This document shows positions 12,476 to 15,061 of a stretch of DNA of 15,061 nt, in pieces. The notes beneath the pieces were generated by a model. It made no database searches, was not told the DNA's origin, and saw only the letters and a program-made list of their open reading frames with translations. Where the stretch lies: NCBI GenBank assembly GCA_025464695.1, contig JAODNQ010000208.1, positions 1-15,061 of the forward strand, given 5' to 3'. Numbering within the stretch: position 1 is the first letter of the stretch; each line of letters opens with the position of its first letter. The stretch comes from Frankiales bacterium (GTDB lineage: Bacteria; Actinomycetota; Actinomycetes; Mycobacteriales; SCTD01). The position numbers and the translations under genes are program-made.

Positions 12476-13647
12476 GAGTCGCTGCCGGTGATGTCGCGCG
12501 TGTAGACCTTGTCGGCGACGTCGTCGAGGGCCTCGTCCTGCCGGTTCGTGATGATCACGTCAGCCCGTCTCTTGAACTCCTCCAGGTCGTGGACGACCTC
12601 CGAGCCGTAGAAGGTCGGCTCCGTCAGCGCCGGCTCGTAGACGAGCACCGGCACGCCCTTGGCCTTGATGCGCTTCATGACGCCCTGGATGGACGACGAG
12701 CGGAAGTTGTCCGAGCCCGCCTTCATGATCAGCCGATAGACGCCGACCGTGGCGGGCTGGCGCTTGAGGATGTCGGTGGCGATGAAGTCCTTGCGGGTGG
12801 TGTTCGCCTCGACGATCGCGCTGATCAGGTTCTGCGGGACGTTGCTGTAGTTGGCCTGCAGCTGCTTGGTGTCCTTGGGCAGGCAGTAGCCGCCGTAGCC
12901 GAAGGACGGGTTGCTGTAGTGCGTCCCGATGCGGGGGTCCAGGCCGACGCCCTGGATGATCTGGCCGGTGTCGAGCCCGTGCGTGAGGGCGTAGGTGTCC
13001 AGCTCGTTGAAGTAGGCGACCCGCAGCGCCAGGTACGTGTTGGCGAACAGCTTGATCGCCTCGGCCTCGGTGGAGTCGGTCAGCAGGACCGGCGCACTCT
13101 TGTCGACGGCGCCCTCCAGCAGCAGGTCGGCGAACCGCTGCCCCCTCTCGCCCCGGTCGCCGACGACGATCCGCGACGGGTGCAGGTTGTCGTGCAGCGC
13201 GCGGCCCTCCCGCAGGAACTCCGGCGAGAAGACGATCGAGGCGCCGGGGTGCGCCTCGCGCATGCGGGCGGTGAAGCCCACCGGCACGGTCGACTTGATC
13301 ACGACGGTCGCCGCCGGGTTGAGGCGGACGACGTCGGCGATGACCGCCTCGACCGAACCGGTGTTGAAGTAGTTGGTCTTCTCGTCGTAGTCGGTCGGCG
13401 TCGCGACGATGACGAACTCGGCGCCCTCGTAGGCCTGGGCCGGGTCCAGCGTGGCCACGAGGTCCAGCTCCTGGGTGCGCAGGTGCTCCTGCAGCTCCTT
13501 GTCCACGATCGGCGACTCGCGGCGGTTGATCTGCTCGACCTTGACCGGGTCGATGTCCAGCGCGACCACGGTGTTGTGCTGGGCGAGCACGGCGGCGTTG
13601 GACAGCCCCACGTAGCCGGTGCCCGCGACGGCGATCTGAGGCTTCAC
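12472..13647 (-). CDS. ugd: UDP-glucose 6-dehydrogenase
   Basis: A 391-residue enzyme that oxidises UDP-glucose to UDP-glucuronate with two NAD+, supplying precursors for capsule and cell-wall sugars. NAD-binding loop GTGYVGLSN (residues 9-17), [36 protein letters not shown], the lysine helix [20 protein letters not shown], and the active-site Cys255 in [15 protein letters not shown] are all present, and the C-terminus ends [16 protein letters not shown]. The wording throughout is close to the short E. coli-type enzyme rather than the longer, more common actinobacterial type, so an ancient transfer is possible. GTG 13647 is chosen because a TAGCCT box lies 7 nt upstream. It is divergent from the acyl-CoA dehydrogenase gene and is followed by the CoA-binding gene. 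Confidence 0.95.
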   Translation of the reverse strand: MKPQIAVAGTGYVGLSNAAVLAQHNTVVALDIDPVKVEQINRRESPIVDKELQEHLRTQELDLVATLDPAQAYEGAEFVIVATPTDYDEKTNYFNTGSVEAVIADVVRLNPAATVVIKSTVPVGFTARMREAHPGASIVFSPEFLREGRALHDNLHPSRIVVGDRGERGQRFADLLLEGAVDKSAPVLLTDSTEAEAIKLFANTYLALRVAYFNELDTYALTHGLDTGQIIQGVGLDPRIGTHYSNPSFGYGGYCLPKDTKQLQANYSNVPQNLISAIVEANTTRKDFIATDILKRQPATVGVYRLIMKAGSDNFRSSSIQGVMKRIKAKGVPVLVYEPALTEPTFYGSEVVHDLEEFKRRADVIITNRQDEALDDVADKVYTRDITGSDS

Positions 13648-13654
13648 CCGAGGG

Positions 13655-13660
13655 AGGCTA
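13655..13660 (-). promoter_or_regulatory. -10 box for ugd (leaderless)
   Basis: The minus strand reads TAGCCT, seven bases, then GTG 13647, consistent with a leaderless message. It faces the TAGAAT box of the divergent gene, 43 bp away. Confidence 0.45.
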
Positions 13661-13682
13661 GTGGCCCTGTCCCTCAGGGGGA

Positions 13683-13702
13683 GCGGGGTCGGCGGTCCCC
13701 GC
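13683..13702. promoter_or_regulatory. Inverted repeat GCGGGG-N8-CCCCGC next to the fadE -10 box
   Basis: GCGGGG (13683-13688) and CCCCGC (13697-13702) are perfectly complementary, with an 8-nt spacer, and end one base before the TAGAAT box. They cover the -35/spacer region of the acyl-CoA dehydrogenase promoter, which is where a dimeric repressor such as a TetR-family regulator would bind. In GC-rich DNA a 6-bp dyad can arise by chance. Confidence 0.35.
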
Positions 13703-13703
13703 C

Positions 13704-13709
13704 TAGAAT
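13704..13709 (+). promoter_or_regulatory. -10 box for the acyl-CoA dehydrogenase gene (leaderless)
   Basis: TAGAAT, near-consensus, lies 7 nt before ATG 13717 and there is no Shine-Dalgarno. Transcription should begin at or next to the ATG. No clear -35 element is visible. Confidence 0.6.
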
Positions 13710-13716
13710 CCGGTTC

Positions 13717-14880
13717 ATGGCCACGAGCGACCCGACGTACTCCCTCTACTCCCTCACCGAGGAGCACGAGCTGCTCCGCAAGTCCGTCCGCTCGCTGGCG
13801 GAGGACAAGATCGCGCCGCGTGCCGCCGAGATCGACGAGGCGGCGGAGTACCCGTGGGACGTCCACGAGGAGCTCAAGCGGGCCGACCTGCTCGCCATCC
13901 ACGTGCCCGAGGAGTACGGCGGCGCGGGGGCGGACCGGATCGCCCACTCGATCGTGGTCGAGGAGATCGCCCGGGTCTGCGCCTCCAGCAGCCTGATCGT
14001 CGCGGGCAACAAGCTCGGCACGATGGGCCTGATCCTGTCGGGCAGCGAGGAGCTCAAGCAGGAGTTCCTGCCCAAGGTGGCCTCCGGCGAGTACACCTTC
14101 AGCTACGCGCTGTCCGAGCGCGAGGCCGGCAGCGACGCCGCCGCGATGAAGACCCGCGCGGTCCGCGACGGCGACTCCTTCGTCCTGAACGGCACCAAGT
14201 GCTGGATCACCGGCGCCGGCGTCAACACGCACTACACGGTCATGGCCGTCACGGACCCGTCCAAGGGCAGCAAGGGCATCAGCGCCTTCGTCGTCAGCAA
14301 GGACGACCCGGGCTTCTCGGTCGGCACCAAGGAGCGCAAGCTCGGGATCAAGGGCTCGCCGACCTGCGAGATCTACTTCGAGGACTGCCGCATCCCGGCC
14401 AGCCGCATGATCGGCGAGGAGGGCACCGGGTTCATCACCGCCCTCAAGACCCTCGACCACACCCGCTCGATGATCGGCGCGCAGGCGGTCGGCATCGCGC
14501 AGGGCGCCCTCGACGCCGCGATCGCCTACACCAAGGAGCGCGTGCAGTTCGGCAAGCCGATCAGCGCCAACCAGGGCGTGCAGTTCATGCTCGCCGACAT
14601 GGCCATGAACGTCGAGGCCGCCCGCCACCTCGTCTACGTCGCCAACGCCTCGGCCGAGCGCGGTGGCGCCGACCTCACCTTCCTGTCGAGCGCGAGCAAG
14701 ACCTTCGCCTCCGACACCGCCATGAAGGTCACCGTCGACGCCGTCCAGCTGTTCGGCGGCTACGGCTACACCCGCGACTTCCCGGTCGAGCGGATGATGC
14801 GCGACGCCAAGATCACGCAGATCTACGAGGGCACCAACCAGGTGCAGCGCATGGTCATGGCCCGGGCGCTGCTCGCGTAG
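13717..14880 (+). CDS. Acyl-CoA dehydrogenase (FadE25-like)
   Basis: A 387-residue flavoenzyme that introduces the alpha-beta double bond into acyl-CoA. Helical N-terminal domain with [24 protein letters not shown], the FAD/substrate beta domain with [18 protein letters not shown] and [10 protein letters not shown], the [21 protein letters not shown] turn, and the C-terminal four-helix domain with [22 protein letters not shown] and [20 protein letters not shown]. The catalytic base is Glu371 in [15 protein letters not shown]. Length and wording match mycobacterial FadE25, which sits just beyond purE in M. tuberculosis; here the cassettes and ugd separate them. ATG 13717 is set by the TAGAAT box. 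A strong hairpin follows the stop. Confidence 0.95.
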   Translation: MATSDPTYSLYSLTEEHELLRKSVRSLAEDKIAPRAAEIDEAAEYPWDVHEELKRADLLAIHVPEEYGGAGADRIAHSIVVEEIARVCASSSLIVAGNKLGTMGLILSGSEELKQEFLPKVASGEYTFSYALSEREAGSDAAAMKTRAVRDGDSFVLNGTKCWITGAGVNTHYTVMAVTDPSKGSKGISAFVVSKDDPGFSVGTKERKLGIKGSPTCEIYFEDCRIPASRMIGEEGTGFITALKTLDHTRSMIGAQAVGIAQGALDAAIAYTKERVQFGKPISANQGVQFMLADMAMNVEAARHLVYVANASAERGGADLTFLSSASKTFASDTAMKVTVDAVQLFGGYGYTRDFPVERMMRDAKITQIYEGTNQVQRMVMARALLA

Positions 14881-14897
14881 ACCCGTCCCGCCCGACG

Positions 14898-14929
14898 GCG
14901 CCCGCTCCCGCACCCCGGGGAGCGGGCGC
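14898..14929 (+). terminator. Strong hairpin terminator after the acyl-CoA dehydrogenase gene
   Basis: GCGCCCGCTCCC (14898-14909) and GGGAGCGGGCGC (14918-14929) form a perfect 12-bp GC-rich stem with an 8-nt loop, 17 bp after the TAG. There is no T-tract, as is usual for actinobacterial hairpin terminators. It could also stop transcripts coming from the right edge. Confidence 0.75.
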
Positions 14930-14962
14930 TCGCGCGTCTAGACACCCCACGCCTGTAGCGCG

Positions 14963-15061
14963 TCAAGCTGCGGTGAGCTCGCTGCTGCGTGGGGCCCAGG
15001 CCAGGGTCTCGTCGTAGGGCTGGCGGGTGTGCAGGCAGTGGTGGAGTTGGCCGAGGAGCTT
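14963..15061 (-). CDS. C-terminal end of a probable insertion-sequence transposase (cut by right edge)
   Basis: The last 32 codons read leftwards from the edge: KLLGQLHHCLHTRQPYDETL and AWAPRSSELTAA, then TGA at 14963-14965. The 'LLG.LHHCL.TRQ.YDE..AW' pattern is like the C-terminal end of IS110/IS116/IS902-type or similar transposases, where a short 'L...L..CL.....YDE..A' helix precedes an Ala-rich end. With only 32 residues the family is uncertain. If correct, an insertion sequence lies just after the acyl-CoA dehydrogenase terminator. No terminal inverted repeat can be seen between 14930 and 14962. Confidence 0.45.
   Translation of the reverse strand, partial: KLLGQLHHCLHTRQPYDETLAWAPRSSELTAA

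Overview
The window is very GC-rich, densely packed DNA from an actinobacterium. Third codon positions are overwhelmingly G or C, GTG starts are common, genes overlap by ATGA/GTGA, and several starts have the TANNNT-6/7 nt-start layout of leaderless mRNAs. The backbone (accE, accD, birA, PH-domain protein, GtrA, purK, purE, acyl-CoA dehydrogenase) matches the order I know from Mycobacterium tuberculosis (accE5-accD5-birA-Rv3278c-Rv3277-purK-purE-fadE25). It is therefore an old, conserved core neighbourhood, here carrying extra genes. I cannot name the genus.

Positions 1-2136, minus strand: a propionyl/acyl-CoA carboxylase operon. It holds the beta subunit accD, a very acidic lysine-free protein of unknown function, and the start of the small epsilon subunit accE, which is cut by the left edge. 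Divergent from it at 2182-4368 are a biotin-protein ligase (it charges the biotin carrier subunit that partners AccD), a PH-domain membrane protein and a class III adenylate cyclase. A Cys glutathione peroxidase follows (4378-4872) with its own apparent promoter. Converging on it is a GtrA membrane protein (4953-5453, minus).

Positions 5511-7986, plus strand: a tyrosine/lipid phosphatase that appears to start at CTG, then purK and purE, which carry out the AIR to CAIR steps of purine synthesis.

Positions 7987-12083, plus strand: the accessory part. Two tandem copies of a three-gene cassette lie between purE and the downstream core gene. Each cassette has a short helical protein (A), a longer protein with an N-terminal WXG100-like hairpin and WXG at residues 43-45 (B), and a 'TLLDEEL' protein (C) that is vaguely EspG-like. 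The A gene of the first cassette is frameshifted. The genes are joined by 4-bp overlaps, and a TGTGGACGAC element lies upstream of both cassettes. I suspect a type VII (ESX)-like substrate/chaperone module, but no secretion ATPase is present here and the function is unproven.

Positions 12080-14880: a CoA-binding protein and a UDP-glucose 6-dehydrogenase (minus strand, overlapping), divergent from a FadE25-like acyl-CoA dehydrogenase, which ends at a strong hairpin terminator. The right edge holds the last 32 codons of what looks like an insertion-sequence transposase on the minus strand. No stretch over 300 bases lacks a gene; no tRNA, rRNA or CRISPR was seen.
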